This document shows positions 26,875-37,528 of a stretch of 64,000 nt of DNA, in pieces. Made by a program: the position numbers and the translations under genes. Origin of the DNA: Isoptericola peretonis (GTDB lineage: Bacteria > Actinomycetota > Actinomycetes > Actinomycetales > Cellulomonadaceae). The notes under the pieces were generated by a model. That model was not told where the DNA came from and made no database searches. It saw only the letters and a list, made by a program, of their open reading frames with translations. Position 1 is the stretch's first letter; the number at the start of each line of letters is the position of its first letter. The stretch covers positions 124,001-188,000 of the forward strand of contig JALQCY010000001.1 of NCBI GenBank assembly GCA_023241745.1, read 5' to 3'.

Positions 26875-26950
26875 GCGCTCCGTCCGCGACTCTCACTCAC
26901 CACCGGGCCGTCGACCCGGCTGTCTATGGACGCCGTACCTGCGCGAGAAG

Positions 26951-28036
<1,086 letters not shown>

Positions 28037-28044
28037 GTCGCGCA

Positions 28045-28050
28045 AGTCTA
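28045..28050 (-). promoter_or_regulatory. -10 box of a leaderless ychF transcript
   Basis: Minus-strand TAGACT, then TGCGCGAC, then the GTG start. A start of transcription at or next to the GTG would follow. No good -35 is visible. Confidence 0.4.
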
Positions 28051-28061
28051 CGTGTCGAGCA

Positions 28062-28850
28062 CTACCGGGCTTCCCGGGACCGCCCGGTGAGCGTCGTCAG
28101 ATCACGCTCGGCGAACTGCAGGTGCGCCCAGTGCTCCCGGGCGACGACGCCCAGGCTCTGGTGCACCGCACGGGTCGTGCCCTCGGGCGCCCACGGGGGC
28201 AGGCGCGGGGCGTCCGCCGTGACGTCGGTGCCGGCGAGGTCGTCGTAGAGGGTGTACACCTGGGCGACCCGGTCGGCGTGCGCCGCGAGCGTCTCCTCCA
28301 GGGTCGGCTCCGCCGCGAGGTCCACCCCGAGGGCCGCCACCTCCGGCTCGTACTCGGTGAACGGGAGCCCGGCGTACCAGAACGCGTCGTCGATCCCCCG
28401 CAGGCCGTACCGGATCCACCCGTCCATCGCGAAGACGAGGTGCCGCAGCGTCTGCGCCGTGGACCACTCGCCGTCCACGGAGACGTCGACCGTGCCGGCC
28501 GGCATGGTGGACACCCGCTCGAGGTGCGCGTCCCAGGCGCGCAGCGCCCCGTCGAGGGACGCCCGCTGCTCGCCGAGGTCCGCCGAGCGCGCCCTGTCCC
28601 GGCCGGGGTACCGGCGGTTCAGCTCCGCCTCGACGAGCGGCGCGACGTCGACCCCGTTGACCCGCAGCCCGGTGATCTCGCCGTCGAGGTCGGCGTCCGT
28701 GAGGTCCACACCGCGCATCACGGCCCCCGGCATGAAGCTCTGGTCGAACCGCACGCCGTCGAGCCGGGCGAGGCGGAACCTGGCGCTCGTCATGTCGGCC
28801 TCGACGAACTCGGCGCCCCGCAGGTCGTCGTCCGGCCCGAACCGTGTCAT
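28062..28850 (-). CDS. DinB-like protein with pentapeptide-type N-terminus
   Basis: A 262-residue protein. Residues 5-60 have loose pentapeptide-like repeats (DLRGAEFVEADMTSARFRLARLDGVRFDQSF, GAVMRGVDLTDADLDGEI). From about 75 on is a DinB/DUF664-like four-helix bundle: RALRAWDAHLERVSTM, WSTAQTLRHLVFAMDGWIRYGL, TLEETLAAHADRVAQVYTLY and VAREHWAHLQFAERDL. The histidines HLVF, HADR and EHWAHL fit the metal triad of DinB-fold thiol-dependent enzymes. Function unknown; a mycothiol-dependent reaction is a reasonable guess for an actinobacterium. Confidence 0.75.
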   Translation of the reverse strand: MTRFGPDDDLRGAEFVEADMTSARFRLARLDGVRFDQSFMPGAVMRGVDLTDADLDGEITGLRVNGVDVAPLVEAELNRRYPGRDRARSADLGEQRASLDGALRAWDAHLERVSTMPAGTVDVSVDGEWSTAQTLRHLVFAMDGWIRYGLRGIDDAFWYAGLPFTEYEPEVAALGVDLAAEPTLEETLAAHADRVAQVYTLYDDLAGTDVTADAPRLPPWAPEGTTRAVHQSLGVVAREHWAHLQFAERDLTTLTGRSREAR

Positions 28851-28897
28851 CCTCCGACCGTAGGCCGGGCCCCTGACAGGCGGGGACGTCGGTCAGG

Positions 28898-29935
28898 TCA
28901 GACGTCGACGTCCTGGTGCCAGGACTCGGTGACGTACCGGGTGCGCCAGCCCCAGCTCTCGTACAGGGACGACGCGCCGGTCGGGCTGTCGGCGTCGACC
29001 TCGAGCCCCACCCGGTCGTGCCCGCGAGCCGCGGCGTCACGGATGACGGCGAACAGCAGCGCCGTCGCGACGCCACGGCCGCGGGAGCGGCGGTCCGCGC
29101 CCAGGTACTCGACGTAGCTGCCCTCCTTGCCGGACGGCCCCGACGGCAGGACCGCGCCGACGAGCGCACCCATCGGCTCGGGCGCGGCGTCGGGGCGCTC
29201 GGGGTCGGCGATGAACGCCAGCCACCAGTGGTCCCAGCGGTGGCCCGGGTCGGAGCGCAGCCGCACCAGGAACTCGCCGAAGCTCTCGCGGTAGGAGTTG
29301 AAATGGTCCTCGAACGCGCTCTCCAGCACCCGGTGCACGGTCTGCAGGTCCTCGGCCACGGGCAGGCCGTCGTCGTGGGTCGCCACCCGACGCACCGTCA
29401 CCCCCGGGCGCGGGTCCGGCAGGACGCCGCGCAGCGCCTCCTCGGGCAGCACGGGACGCGTCATCTGCAGCCACGACCGCGCCCGCTCGTAGCCCGCCGC
29501 CGCGAGCCAGCGCCGCTGCGTCTCGTCGCCGGCGTACGCGCCCGAGTCGAGCTGGGTGCGTGCCAGCCCGCGCTGGGCCGCCAGCTCCCTGCCCTGGGCC
29601 GCGCCCCAGGCGTAGCCGGCGGCGGCGAGCTCGTCGACAGCCGGCGCCTCCCGGTCGACGTCCACGCCGACGACCACGCGTCCGGCGGCCCGGTCGTGCG
29701 CCGACACCCAGGCGCGCACCACGCCGTCCGGGTCGCGGACGACCACCTGGCGGCGGGTCCACGACACCGGGCCGGCCACCTCGGCGGCGAGCGCGTCCGT
29801 GTTCACGGCCGCCGACCCGGTGAACGGCTCCGCGGCGGCCCCCCGCAGCTCGGCGAGCCTCGGCAGGTCGGTCAGGTCGGGGGTCCCGACGGTCCAGCGT
29901 TCGGGCAGGGGCAGGTGCTCCGGGTTCACGGTCAC
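28898..29935 (-). CDS. Tandem GNAT acetyltransferase
   Basis: A 345-residue protein with two GNAT folds, as in the mycothiol synthase-like layout. The N-terminal fold is degraded (RQVVVRDPDGVVRAWVSAHDR, then LAAAGYERARSWLQMTRPV). The C-terminal one is complete: YVEYLGADRRSRGRGVATALLFAVIRDAAARGHDRVGLEVDADSPTGASSLYESWGWRTRY contains the acetyl-CoA motif RSRGRGVA. The start is uncertain: GTG at 29935 (VTVNPEHLPLPERW) gives the shortest plausible N-terminus, while an ATG 39 bases upstream (MGSPRNFATIGR) is possible. Acceptor unknown. Confidence 0.8.
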   Translation of the reverse strand: MTVNPEHLPLPERWTVGTPDLTDLPRLAELRGAAAEPFTGSAAVNTDALAAEVAGPVSWTRRQVVVRDPDGVVRAWVSAHDRAAGRVVVGVDVDREAPAVDELAAAGYAWGAAQGRELAAQRGLARTQLDSGAYAGDETQRRWLAAAGYERARSWLQMTRPVLPEEALRGVLPDPRPGVTVRRVATHDDGLPVAEDLQTVHRVLESAFEDHFNSYRESFGEFLVRLRSDPGHRWDHWWLAFIADPERPDAAPEPMGALVGAVLPSGPSGKEGSYVEYLGADRRSRGRGVATALLFAVIRDAAARGHDRVGLEVDADSPTGASSLYESWGWRTRYVTESWHQDVDV

Positions 29936-30012
29936 GCGCCCTATTGTCGCAAAGTTCCTTGGCGATCCCATGACCCGGCCGCCGGCAACCTGTCCACCGG
30001 GGCCTTGGATCG

Positions 30013-31611
30013 TCAGCCGAAGGCCATGACCTGCTGCAGCAGCTCCGGCAGCCGACGGTCGTACGTGCGCGCCCCCCAGCGCACCCCGAGCAGCAGCACC
30101 CCCACGCCCGTGAGGAGCCCGACGACGAGCGCCGCCCAGCCGAGCGCGGGCTGCGGCAGCAGGATCGCGGGCAGGGCCAGGGCGAGGCTCGGCAGGCTCA
30201 CGGCGAGCACGATGCCCATGGCCGCCATCTGCGCGAGCATCGTCGCCATCGCCGCGCCCTGCGGCGACTTGAACGGGCTCTCCCCCGGTTTCGGGACGGG
30301 ATACACCAGACGCGCCGAGACGGCGCTCGAGATCCCGAGCGACGCACCGAGCACGCCGCAGGTGAGGCCCAGGAGGGCCGGCAGCGCGTCCCACCGCCCG
30401 GCGACGGCGCAGCCGACGAGCGCGAACGCCAGGCACAGCGGCGCCCCGCCCGCGAGGACGGGCAGCACGCGGCCCCACCGGTCGACGCGGCCCGGCGTCC
30501 CCGTCGCGACGTGCAGGGCGAACGCCGTGTTGTCGTAGCCGACGTCGTTCGAGATGCCGAAGCCGAGGATCCAGGCCGCCAGGGGCGCCATGACGAGGAA
30601 GAGTCCGCCGCCGGCGCCGTTCGACAGCCCGACCGCGAGCAGCACCAGCGGCAGCAGCGGCACCATCGCAACGGACGCCGCGTACCGGGGGTCGCGCAGC
30701 CAGTACGTCGCGGCGCGCGCCGCGACCGCGCCCGTGGGCGTCGCGGGCAGGCGGGCGAACCAGCCGAGCCCCTTGCCCTCCGCGGCCGTGCCGCCGCCGC
30801 GCGGCGTGACGAGCTCGCGCGCGAGGGCCCGGTCCCAGACCCACCAGGCCAGGGCGACGGTCGCGAGCGAGATGGCGAGCCGGGCGACGAGCAGGGCCCA
30901 CGCGCCCTCCCCGGCGGCGGACGCGAGGGCCCACGGCGCGCCCAGCGGGGTCCAGCCAGCGACCTGTGCCAGCGGTCCGACCACTTCGCCGAGCGCGTCC
31001 GCCCCCGACCCGCCCACCGTGACCTCCACGCCGTCGGCCAGCCAGCCGAAGGCCGGCCCGATGAGCAGCAGCGGGACGACGGCCACGACGGTCAGCACCT
31101 CGCGGTAGCGGCGCGAGTCCAGGAGCGGCGCGAGGGCCGTCGTCGTGGCCCGCGACCCGACGACGCACAGCGCGGTCGCGAGGACGCCGCCCACGAGCCC
31201 GGCGACGAGCGCCGCGGGCTGGCGCCACCAGGCGAGGGAGACGCCGAGCGCGGCGAGCGTCGTCACGGCGGCGGGCACCGACACGAGCCCCGCGAGCGCG
31301 AGGCCCGTCAGCAGCGTGCGCCGCGGGATCGCGAACGTCACGAAGCGGCGCGGGTCGAGCGTGGCGTCCACGCCGAAGGCGAAGACGGGCACCACCCACC
31401 AGGCCAGGACCACGAGCGCCCCGAGCAGGGTGATCACCTGCCCCGTCACCACGGGGTCGGCCGCACCGCCTGCGACGGCGGCGACCAGCACCAGGACGAG
31501 GACCCCGAGCCCGTAGAGGGACCCGACCACCAGCCCGATCGTCTGCCACACGCTCCGGCGGAACGTGTTGGCGAGCAGGGTCAGCTTGAGGCGGACGAGC
31601 TGCGCAACCAC
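30013..31611 (-). CDS. ABC exporter membrane protein (about 12 spans)
   Basis: A 532-residue polytopic protein: AQLVRLKLTLLANTFRRSVWQTIGLVVGSLYGLGVLVLVLVAA begins an ABC-2-like permease, and hydrophobic spans recur to the C-terminus. It is coupled to the ATPase gene upstream, whose 3' end it overlaps by 31 bases. GTG at 31611 has GGAGGGAC about eight bases upstream. Sequence patterns such as RDPRYAASVAMVPLLPLVLL and GFGISNDVGYDNTAFALHVATG resemble a family of large actinobacterial transporter subunits of unknown substrate. Confidence 0.85.
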   Translation of the reverse strand: MVAQLVRLKLTLLANTFRRSVWQTIGLVVGSLYGLGVLVLVLVAAVAGGAADPVVTGQVITLLGALVVLAWWVVPVFAFGVDATLDPRRFVTFAIPRRTLLTGLALAGLVSVPAAVTTLAALGVSLAWWRQPAALVAGLVGGVLATALCVVGSRATTTALAPLLDSRRYREVLTVVAVVPLLLIGPAFGWLADGVEVTVGGSGADALGEVVGPLAQVAGWTPLGAPWALASAAGEGAWALLVARLAISLATVALAWWVWDRALARELVTPRGGGTAAEGKGLGWFARLPATPTGAVAARAATYWLRDPRYAASVAMVPLLPLVLLAVGLSNGAGGGLFLVMAPLAAWILGFGISNDVGYDNTAFALHVATGTPGRVDRWGRVLPVLAGGAPLCLAFALVGCAVAGRWDALPALLGLTCGVLGASLGISSAVSARLVYPVPKPGESPFKSPQGAAMATMLAQMAAMGIVLAVSLPSLALALPAILLPQPALGWAALVVGLLTGVGVLLLGVRWGARTYDRRLPELLQQVMAFG

Positions 31612-32405
31612 GCCAGTCCCTCCGACTCCCGACGGCCGCCCACGAGGTCCACGAAGCGGTCCTCGAGGCTCTGCGCGCCCCGCACGTCGGCGACGGTCCC
31701 GGCCGCGAGCACGTGGCCGCCCGCGATGATCGCCACGTGCGAGCACATCCGCTGCACCAGGTCCATGACGTGGCTCGACACCACGACCGTGCCGCCGTCC
31801 TCGACGTACGCGTGCAGGATGTCGCGGATGTTGGCGGCGCTGACCGGGTCGACCGCCTCGAACGGCTCGTCCAGCACGAGCACGCGCGGGGCGTGGATCA
31901 TCGCCGACGCGAGGCCGATCTTCTTCGTCATGCCGGCGGAGTAGTCGACGACGAACGTGTCGCGGTCGCCGACCAGGTCCATCGCCCGCAGCAGGTCCTC
32001 GGTGCGCTCGGCGACCGTGGGCCTGTCCAGCCCGCGCAGCAGGCCTGCGTAGGTGAGCAGCTGCGCGCCGGTGAGCCGGTCGAAGAGGCGGACGCCGTCG
32101 GGCAGGACGCCGAGGGTCGCCTTGGCGCGGTCGGGCTGCGCCCACAGGTCGGTGCCGTGCACGTGCACGGTCCCGAAGTCGGGGCGCAGCAGCCCCGTGG
32201 CCATCGACAGGGACGTCGTCTTGCCGGCGCCGTTGGGCCCGACGAGGCCGAAGAACGAGCCGGCGGGCACGTCGAGGTCCACGCCGGCGACGGCGATCTT
32301 CTGACCGAACCGCTTCCACAGGCCGCGCAGGCTGAGGGCGGCCCCCGGGTCGGGGGGCGGGACGGGGGCGGGGGTGGCGGGCGGCGGCCCGGTCTGGTCG
32401 CTCAC
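31581..32405 (-). CDS. ABC exporter ATPase
   Basis: A 274-residue ATPase. Walker A GPNGAGKTT, a Walker B of form VLVLDEPFEAVDPVSAANIRDIL, H-loop VSSHVMDLVQRM. The signature is degenerate, YSAGMTKKIGLASAM, instead of LSGGQ, as in some ABC-2 exporter ATPases. The N-terminus is a proline-rich linker (PPPATPAPVPPPDPG). ATG at 32405. Partner of the permease gene that overlaps its 3' end. Confidence 0.9.
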   Translation of the reverse strand: MSDQTGPPPATPAPVPPPDPGAALSLRGLWKRFGQKIAVAGVDLDVPAGSFFGLVGPNGAGKTTSLSMATGLLRPDFGTVHVHGTDLWAQPDRAKATLGVLPDGVRLFDRLTGAQLLTYAGLLRGLDRPTVAERTEDLLRAMDLVGDRDTFVVDYSAGMTKKIGLASAMIHAPRVLVLDEPFEAVDPVSAANIRDILHAYVEDGGTVVVSSHVMDLVQRMCSHVAIIAGGHVLAAGTVADVRGAQSLEDRFVDLVGGRRESEGLAWLRSSSASS

Positions 32406-32533
32406 GGCCCCACCGTAGTGCGCTCGCCCGGCCGCGGGACAGCGCCGCGACGGTCGCGGTCCAGGTCAGCGACGCGGCCCTGGCCCCGCGTGGGGACTGG
32501 GCCGTGTCGGTGCCCCGTGACACCGTGTGGCCC

Positions 32534-34135
32534 ATGACGACGACCACGGTTCTGCTCCTCGCGCTCGGCGCCCTCGTGGTGGGCACACTGGTGGGCTGGC
32601 TCGGGCACGCGAACCGCGCGGCACGGGCGGGGCGGTCGCAGGAGATGGAGCGGGTGCGCGCGCACGGCGAGCTCGAGGCGGCGCGGCGGGACGTCGCCGA
32701 CCTGCGCGGCCGGCTGGAGGGCGCGGCCGCGGACGCCGAGCGCCGGCTGGCGGAGCAGCGCGAGCTGGCGGAGCGCGACCTGGACCGGGCCCGCGACGAG
32801 GCCGACCGGCGCGTGGCGGAGACCCGCGAGCAGGCGGACCGCCTGCTGGTCCAGGTGCGGGAGGACCTCGAGCGGCAGCTCGCCGAGGCCAAGGGCGACC
32901 AGGAGGCCGCGGCGCAGCGGTTCCGCGCCCTGGCCAACGACGTGCTCACGGCCAACCAGAAGCAGTTCCTCGACCTCGCGGACGAGCGGCTGCGGCGCAG
33001 CACGCAGAAGAACGACGAGACCCTCGCCCAGCGGGAGCAGGCGATCCGGGCCCTCCTCGACCCGATGAGCAAGACGCTCGACAAGGTCACCGCCCGGGTC
33101 GACACCGCCGAGCAGGCTCGCCTCCAGGGCCACACGGCTCTCACGGAGCAGCTGCGCCAGCTCGAGACGGTCAACGCGCAGCTGCGCGTCGGTACCAGCG
33201 ACCTCGTCTCGGCGCTGCGCTCCAACCAGACCCGCGGCGTGTGGGGCGAGCTCCAGCTGAAGCGGGTGGTCGAGGCCGCCGGGATGATGGACCACGTCGA
33301 CTTCGAGGCGCAGGTGCACCGCACCAACGCCGAGGGCGAGACGCTCGTCCCCGACCTGGTCGTGAGCCTGGCGGGCGGCAAGAACGTCGTCGTCGACGCG
33401 AAGGTGCCGCTCAGCGCCTACCTCCGGGCCCAGCAGGCGGAGAGCGCCGCCGAGGGCGACAGGGAGCTCGACGCCCACGCCAAGGACCTTGCCAAGCACG
33501 TGGACGCGCTCGCGGGCAAGGCCTACTGGTCCCAGTTCGACGCCGCACCCGAGTTCGTGGTGATGTTCGTCCCCGCGGAGCCGATCCTGTCCGCCGCGGT
33601 CGAGCGGCAGCCCGACCTCCTCGAGAGCGCGATCCGCAAGCGGGTGCTCGTGGCCACCCCGATGACGCTCGTCGCGATGCTGCGCACCGTGGCCTACGCG
33701 TGGCAGCAGGACGCGATCGCCGAGGACGCCCAGAAGGTGCTCCAGACGGGCAAGGAGCTGTACGCCCGCATCGTCACGATGACCAAGAGCATCACCAAGC
33801 TCGGGCAGTCGATGACCACCGCGACCAAGCACTACAACGCGTTCGTCGGCTCGCTCGAGACGCGGGTGCTGCCGCAGGCGCGCCGCATGGTCGAGCTGAA
33901 GGTCGTCGACGCCGGTCAGGTCATCGAGCCGCTCAAGGCGGTCGAGGACACCACGCGCGCCGTCACCAAGCCCGAGCTGCTGGCCGTCGAGGAGGGGCTC
34001 GTGGTCGACCTCGGCACCCTCACGGCCGACGGGGACCGCGACGGCTCCGTCGAGTCGCTCGTGGACGCCGCGCAGCGCGACCTCGAGCGCGCCTCGCGCG
34101 CCGACGACGACAAGGACGAGTCGGCCGCCGGCTGA
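32534..34135 (+). CDS. rmuC: DNA recombination protein RmuC
   Basis: A 533-residue membrane-anchored protein. One N-terminal span (TTTVLLLALGALVVGTLVGWLGHA), then a coiled coil of about 110 residues (QEMERVRAHGELEAARRDVADLRGRLEGAAADAERRLAEQ...), then the RmuC nuclease-like core: NQTRGVWGELQLKRVVEAAGMMDHVDF, PDLVVSLAGGKNVVVDAKVPLSAYL (PD-x-K-like) and FVPAEPILSAAVERQPDL. It limits inversions at short inverted repeats in E. coli. ATG at 32534; a GTG-initiated extension of ten residues is possible. Divergent from the ABC ATPase gene. Confidence 0.92.
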   Translation: MTTTTVLLLALGALVVGTLVGWLGHANRAARAGRSQEMERVRAHGELEAARRDVADLRGRLEGAAADAERRLAEQRELAERDLDRARDEADRRVAETREQADRLLVQVREDLERQLAEAKGDQEAAAQRFRALANDVLTANQKQFLDLADERLRRSTQKNDETLAQREQAIRALLDPMSKTLDKVTARVDTAEQARLQGHTALTEQLRQLETVNAQLRVGTSDLVSALRSNQTRGVWGELQLKRVVEAAGMMDHVDFEAQVHRTNAEGETLVPDLVVSLAGGKNVVVDAKVPLSAYLRAQQAESAAEGDRELDAHAKDLAKHVDALAGKAYWSQFDAAPEFVVMFVPAEPILSAAVERQPDLLESAIRKRVLVATPMTLVAMLRTVAYAWQQDAIAEDAQKVLQTGKELYARIVTMTKSITKLGQSMTTATKHYNAFVGSLETRVLPQARRMVELKVVDAGQVIEPLKAVEDTTRAVTKPELLAVEEGLVVDLGTLTADGDRDGSVESLVDAAQRDLERASRADDDKDESAAG

Positions 34136-34150
34136 GCCCCGTCGAGACCG

Positions 34151-35194
34151 TCAGGCCGGCTCGACCGGCAGCGCGGTGCGCGCACCGCGGCGGGGCCGCT
34201 TCTCCTCCTGACCGGCGGCCTTGAGGCCGCGGGCCAGCTCGCGCGGCAGCGAGAACATGAGGTCCTCGGTGGCGGTGCGCACCTCCTCGACGTCCGCGAA
34301 GCCGCGCTCGTCCAGGTAGGCGATGACGTCCTGCACCAGGATCTCCGGCACCGAGGCGCCCGAGGTGACCCCGACGGTCGTGGCACCGTCGAGCCACGCC
34401 GGGTCGATCTCGGCGGCGCGGTCCACCCGGTACGACGCCCGGGCGCCCGCCTGCAGGGCCACCTCGACGAGGCGCACCGAGTTGGACGAGTTGGCGGAGC
34501 CGACGACGATCACGACGTCGCTCTCGGGTGCCAGCTTCTTCACCGCGACCTGGCGGTTCTGGGTGGCGTAGCAGATGTCGTCGCTGGGCGGGTCCTGCAG
34601 CTCGGGGAACCGCTCGCGCAGGCGGCGCACGGTCTCCATGGTCTCGTCCACGGACAGGGTGGTCTGCGAGATCCAGACGAGCTTCTGCGGGTCGCGGACC
34701 TGCACCTGGTCGACCTCGTCCGGGGAGTTCACGACCTGCACGTGGTCGGGCGCCTCGCCGGCCGTGCCCTCCACCTCCTCGTGCCCGGTGTGGCCGATGA
34801 GGAGGATGTCGTAGTCGTCCTTGGCGAACCGGACGGCCTCCTTGTGCACCTTGGTGACCAGGGGGCAGGTGGCGTCGATGGTGTCGAGGCTGCGGGCGGC
34901 GGCGGCCTCGCGCACCGCGGGAGAGACGCCGTGCGCGGAGAAGACGAGGCGGGCGCCCTCGGGCACCTCGTCCGTCTCGTTGACGAAGATGGCCCCGCGG
35001 TCGCGCAGCGTCTCCACCACGTGCTTGTTGTGCACGATCTCCTTGCGGACGTACACCGGCGCGCCGTACGTCTCGAGCGCCTTCTCGACGGCCACCACGG
35101 CCCGGTCCACCCCGGCGCAGTAGCCGCGCGGCGCGGCGAGGAGCACGCGCTTGGTCGTGGTCTGGTGGGCGGGAGCCGTGGCGGTCGCAGTCAC
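34151..35194 (-). CDS. ispH: 4-hydroxy-3-methylbut-2-enyl diphosphate reductase (IspH)
   Basis: Last enzyme of the MEP isoprenoid pathway, a 4Fe-4S protein of 347 residues that makes IPP and DMAPP. The three cluster cysteines are in [26 protein letters not shown] and [11 protein letters not shown]. Substrate-binding motifs include [18 protein letters not shown] and VGSANSSNS. The C-terminal [22 protein letters not shown] is a charged extension seen in actinobacteria. GTG start at 35194, ten residues before the conserved [12 protein letters not shown]. The convergent rmuC gene ends 15 bases away. Confidence 0.96.
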   Translation of the reverse strand: MTATATAPAHQTTTKRVLLAAPRGYCAGVDRAVVAVEKALETYGAPVYVRKEIVHNKHVVETLRDRGAIFVNETDEVPEGARLVFSAHGVSPAVREAAAARSLDTIDATCPLVTKVHKEAVRFAKDDYDILLIGHTGHEEVEGTAGEAPDHVQVVNSPDEVDQVQVRDPQKLVWISQTTLSVDETMETVRRLRERFPELQDPPSDDICYATQNRQVAVKKLAPESDVVIVVGSANSSNSVRLVEVALQAGARASYRVDRAAEIDPAWLDGATTVGVTSGASVPEILVQDVIAYLDERGFADVEEVRTATEDLMFSLPRELARGLKAAGQEEKRPRRGARTALPVEPA

Positions 35195-35277
35195 GCAGCC
35201 AGTCTAGGTGGGGGCGTGTGGACGTCCTGTGACGGGCGCCTGTCCGGCCTCTGACGGGCTCGTCGGGGGCGTGGGGC

Positions 35278-36582
35278 ATGCTGGACGACGTGTCGGACGT
35301 GTCCCAGCCGGAAGCCCAGCCCGCAGCCCAGCCGCAGCCCCTGCCCGAGCTCGCCCGCGAGACGACGGCGGAGCGCCCGTGGCCGGTGCGGCTGCTGTCC
35401 GCGAAGATCCGGGACTACGTGGCGAAGATGTCGACGGTCTGGGTCGAGGGCCAGGTCGTGGAGCACACCTACCGCCCGCGGGCCGGTATGCAGTTCGTCA
35501 CCCTGCGGGACACGGACGCCGAGGTGTCGCTGCCGGTCCACATGCTCACGCGGATCTTCGAGGGCCTGCACCACAGGCCCGGGGTGGGCGACCACGTGGT
35601 GGTCCAGGCGAAGCCGGAGTTCTGGGTCAAGACGGGCCGGATGTCGATGCGCGCCACCGCCCTGCGGCAGGTGGGCGTCGGCGAGCTGCTCGCCCGCATC
35701 GACCAGCTGCGGCGCGTGCTCGCCGCCGAGGGGCTGTTCGACCTCGACCGCAAGCGGCCGCTGCCGTTCCTGCCCGCCGTCGTGGGCCTCGTGTGCGGGC
35801 GGGAGTCGAAGGCCGAGCACGACGTCGTCGTCAACGCGCGGGCCCGCTGGCCGCAGGTGCGGTTCGAGATCCGCGAGGTGGCGGTCCAGGGCGTCGACGC
35901 CGTACGGGAGGTGAGCGCGGCGCTCGCCGACCTCGACGCGCGACCCGAGGTCGAGGTGATCGTCGTGGCCCGCGGGGGCGGTTCGGTCGAGGACCTGCTG
36001 CCGTTCAGCAACGAGGCCCTGGTGCGCGCGGCCGCCGCCTGCACCACGCCGCTGGTCAGCGCCATCGGGCACGAGACCGACGCCCCGCTGATCGACCTCG
36101 TGGCCGACCACCGCGCCTCGACGCCCACGGACGCCGCCAAGTGCGTGGTGCCCGACGTCGCGGAGGAGCGCCAGCGCCTCGAGCACGCCCGTCGGCGGAT
36201 GCGCGCCGCGGTGACCGGCCGGGTGGAGCGGGAGCAGCACGGCCTGGACGCGCTGTGGTCGCGGCCGGTGCTCGCCCGCCCGCAGACCACGATCGACGCC
36301 CGCGAGCGCGAGGTCGCGCAGCACCTGCGGCACGCCCGGCACTGCCTCGACGCGGCCCTGCTGCGCGCGGCGGGCGAGGTCGGCCGGCTCGGGGCGCAGG
36401 TCCGCGCCCTCTCCCCGCAGGCGACGCTCGAGCGCGGGTACGCCGTCGTGCAGCGCGCGGACGGGCACGTGGTGCGCGCGAGCCGCGACGTGTCCCCCGG
36501 CGACGCCGTGCACGTGCGCGTCGCCGAGGGGGCCCTGGACGCCGCCGTCACGGCGACTGCGCCACCCGCGCCGCCCGGCTGA
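35278..36582 (+). CDS. xseA: Exodeoxyribonuclease VII large subunit
   Basis: Catalytic subunit of ExoVII, 434 residues, degrading single-stranded DNA with the XseB small subunit. N-terminal OB domain (VWVEGQVVEHTYRPRAGMQFVTLRDTDAEVSL), then the catalytic domain with VGLVCGRESKAEHDVVVNARARWP, VEVIVVARGGGSVEDLLPFSNEALVRA and TPLVSAIGHETDAPLIDLVADHRASTPTDAA, then the coiled coil and C-terminal SPQATLERGYAVV. The ATG at 35278 lies about 30 residues before the OB domain; the GTGs just downstream are alternatives. xseB normally follows directly but here it is 3.9 kb downstream. Confidence 0.95.
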   Translation: MLDDVSDVSQPEAQPAAQPQPLPELARETTAERPWPVRLLSAKIRDYVAKMSTVWVEGQVVEHTYRPRAGMQFVTLRDTDAEVSLPVHMLTRIFEGLHHRPGVGDHVVVQAKPEFWVKTGRMSMRATALRQVGVGELLARIDQLRRVLAAEGLFDLDRKRPLPFLPAVVGLVCGRESKAEHDVVVNARARWPQVRFEIREVAVQGVDAVREVSAALADLDARPEVEVIVVARGGGSVEDLLPFSNEALVRAAAACTTPLVSAIGHETDAPLIDLVADHRASTPTDAAKCVVPDVAEERQRLEHARRRMRAAVTGRVEREQHGLDALWSRPVLARPQTTIDAREREVAQHLRHARHCLDAALLRAAGEVGRLGAQVRALSPQATLERGYAVVQRADGHVVRASRDVSPGDAVHVRVAEGALDAAVTATAPPAPPG

Positions 36583-37516
36583 ACCGCGCCGCCAGCCGGG
36601 CGAACGCCGCGGCCAGCTCCGCCCCCTCGAGCACGTCGACGTCCCACCCCAGCTGGGTGATCCAGAGGGCGAGCCGGTCCGGGTCGTCGCCGCCCACCTC
36701 CAGCCGGCAGGTGGACTGCCCGGTCTCCTCGACCTCGAGCGGGGAGCCGACCTTCTCGACGACCTCCTCGGCGGGAGCATGCACGAGGATCGTCGCGCGG
36801 TACCGCCAGGTCGCCCGCCCCACCCGGGCCACGACGTGCCGCAGCACCGCCTCCTCGGGAATGTCGCGCGGCCGGAACCGCGCCCCGGTGGGCGGGAGCA
36901 GCGTGATCCGGTCGGCGCGGAAGACGCGCCAGTCCACGCGGTCGACGTCCCAGGCGAGCAGGTACCAGCGCGATCCCCACCGCACCAGGCGGTGCGGCTC
37001 CGTGTGCCGGGAGGACTCGGCCTCGTGGTGGGACGCGTAGCGGAACCGGAGCCGCTCCCCCGACCGGATCGCGGCGGCGACGCCGCCGAGCACCTCCAGG
37101 TCCGGTGCCGGGTCCCCACCCGGGACGACGCTCGTCGCCTGCCGGACGGCCTCGACGCGCCGCCGCAGGTGCGCGGGCATCACCTGCTCGAGCTTCGCGA
37201 GCGCGGTGAGGGCGGTCTCTCCGGCCCCGAGCGCTCCGCGCGCGGCCGCGGCGAGCCCGATCGCGACCGCGACCGCCTCGTCGTCGTCGAGCACCAGCGG
37301 GGGCATGGCCGACCCGGCGGCGAGCCGGTAGCCGCCGGCGACGCCGGGACGGGCCTCGACCGGGTAGCCGAGCGAGCGCAGCTTCCCCACGTCCGTCCGC
37401 ACGGTACGCGTGCTCACCCCGAGCCGGTCCGCGAGCTCGCCGCTGGTCCAGTCGCGCCGGAGCTGCAGCAGCGACAGGAGCCGGAGCAGGCGGGCCGAGG
37501 TCTCGAGCACCCCCAC
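36548..37516 (-). CDS. WYL-domain transcriptional regulator (DeoR/YafY type)
   Basis: A 322-residue regulator with HTH_11 at the N-terminus (TSARLLRLLSLLQLRRDWTSGELADRLGVSTRTVRTDVGKLRSLGYPVEARPGVAGGYRL) and a WYL domain (about 150-215; GERLRFRYASHHEAESSRHTEPHRLVRWGSRWYLLAWDVDRVDWRVFRADRI). GTG start at 37516. Its gene is divergent from the epoxide hydrolase gene, 55 bases away, with a perfect 10-bp-arm palindrome between, so it is the likely regulator of that enzyme. Its 3' end overlaps xseA by 35 bases. Confidence 0.88.
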   Translation of the reverse strand: MGVLETSARLLRLLSLLQLRRDWTSGELADRLGVSTRTVRTDVGKLRSLGYPVEARPGVAGGYRLAAGSAMPPLVLDDDEAVAVAIGLAAAARGALGAGETALTALAKLEQVMPAHLRRRVEAVRQATSVVPGGDPAPDLEVLGGVAAAIRSGERLRFRYASHHEAESSRHTEPHRLVRWGSRWYLLAWDVDRVDWRVFRADRITLLPPTGARFRPRDIPEEAVLRHVVARVGRATWRYRATILVHAPAEEVVEKVGSPLEVEETGQSTCRLEVGGDDPDRLALWITQLGWDVDVLEGAELAAAFARLAARFSRAARVAQSP

Positions 37517-37528
37517 ATCATTTCATTC

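Noticed and set aside
32504..32533. Ten-residue upstream extension of RmuC
   Set aside because: It starts at a GTG and adds a non-conserved peptide in front of the membrane span; the ATG at 32534 is more natural.
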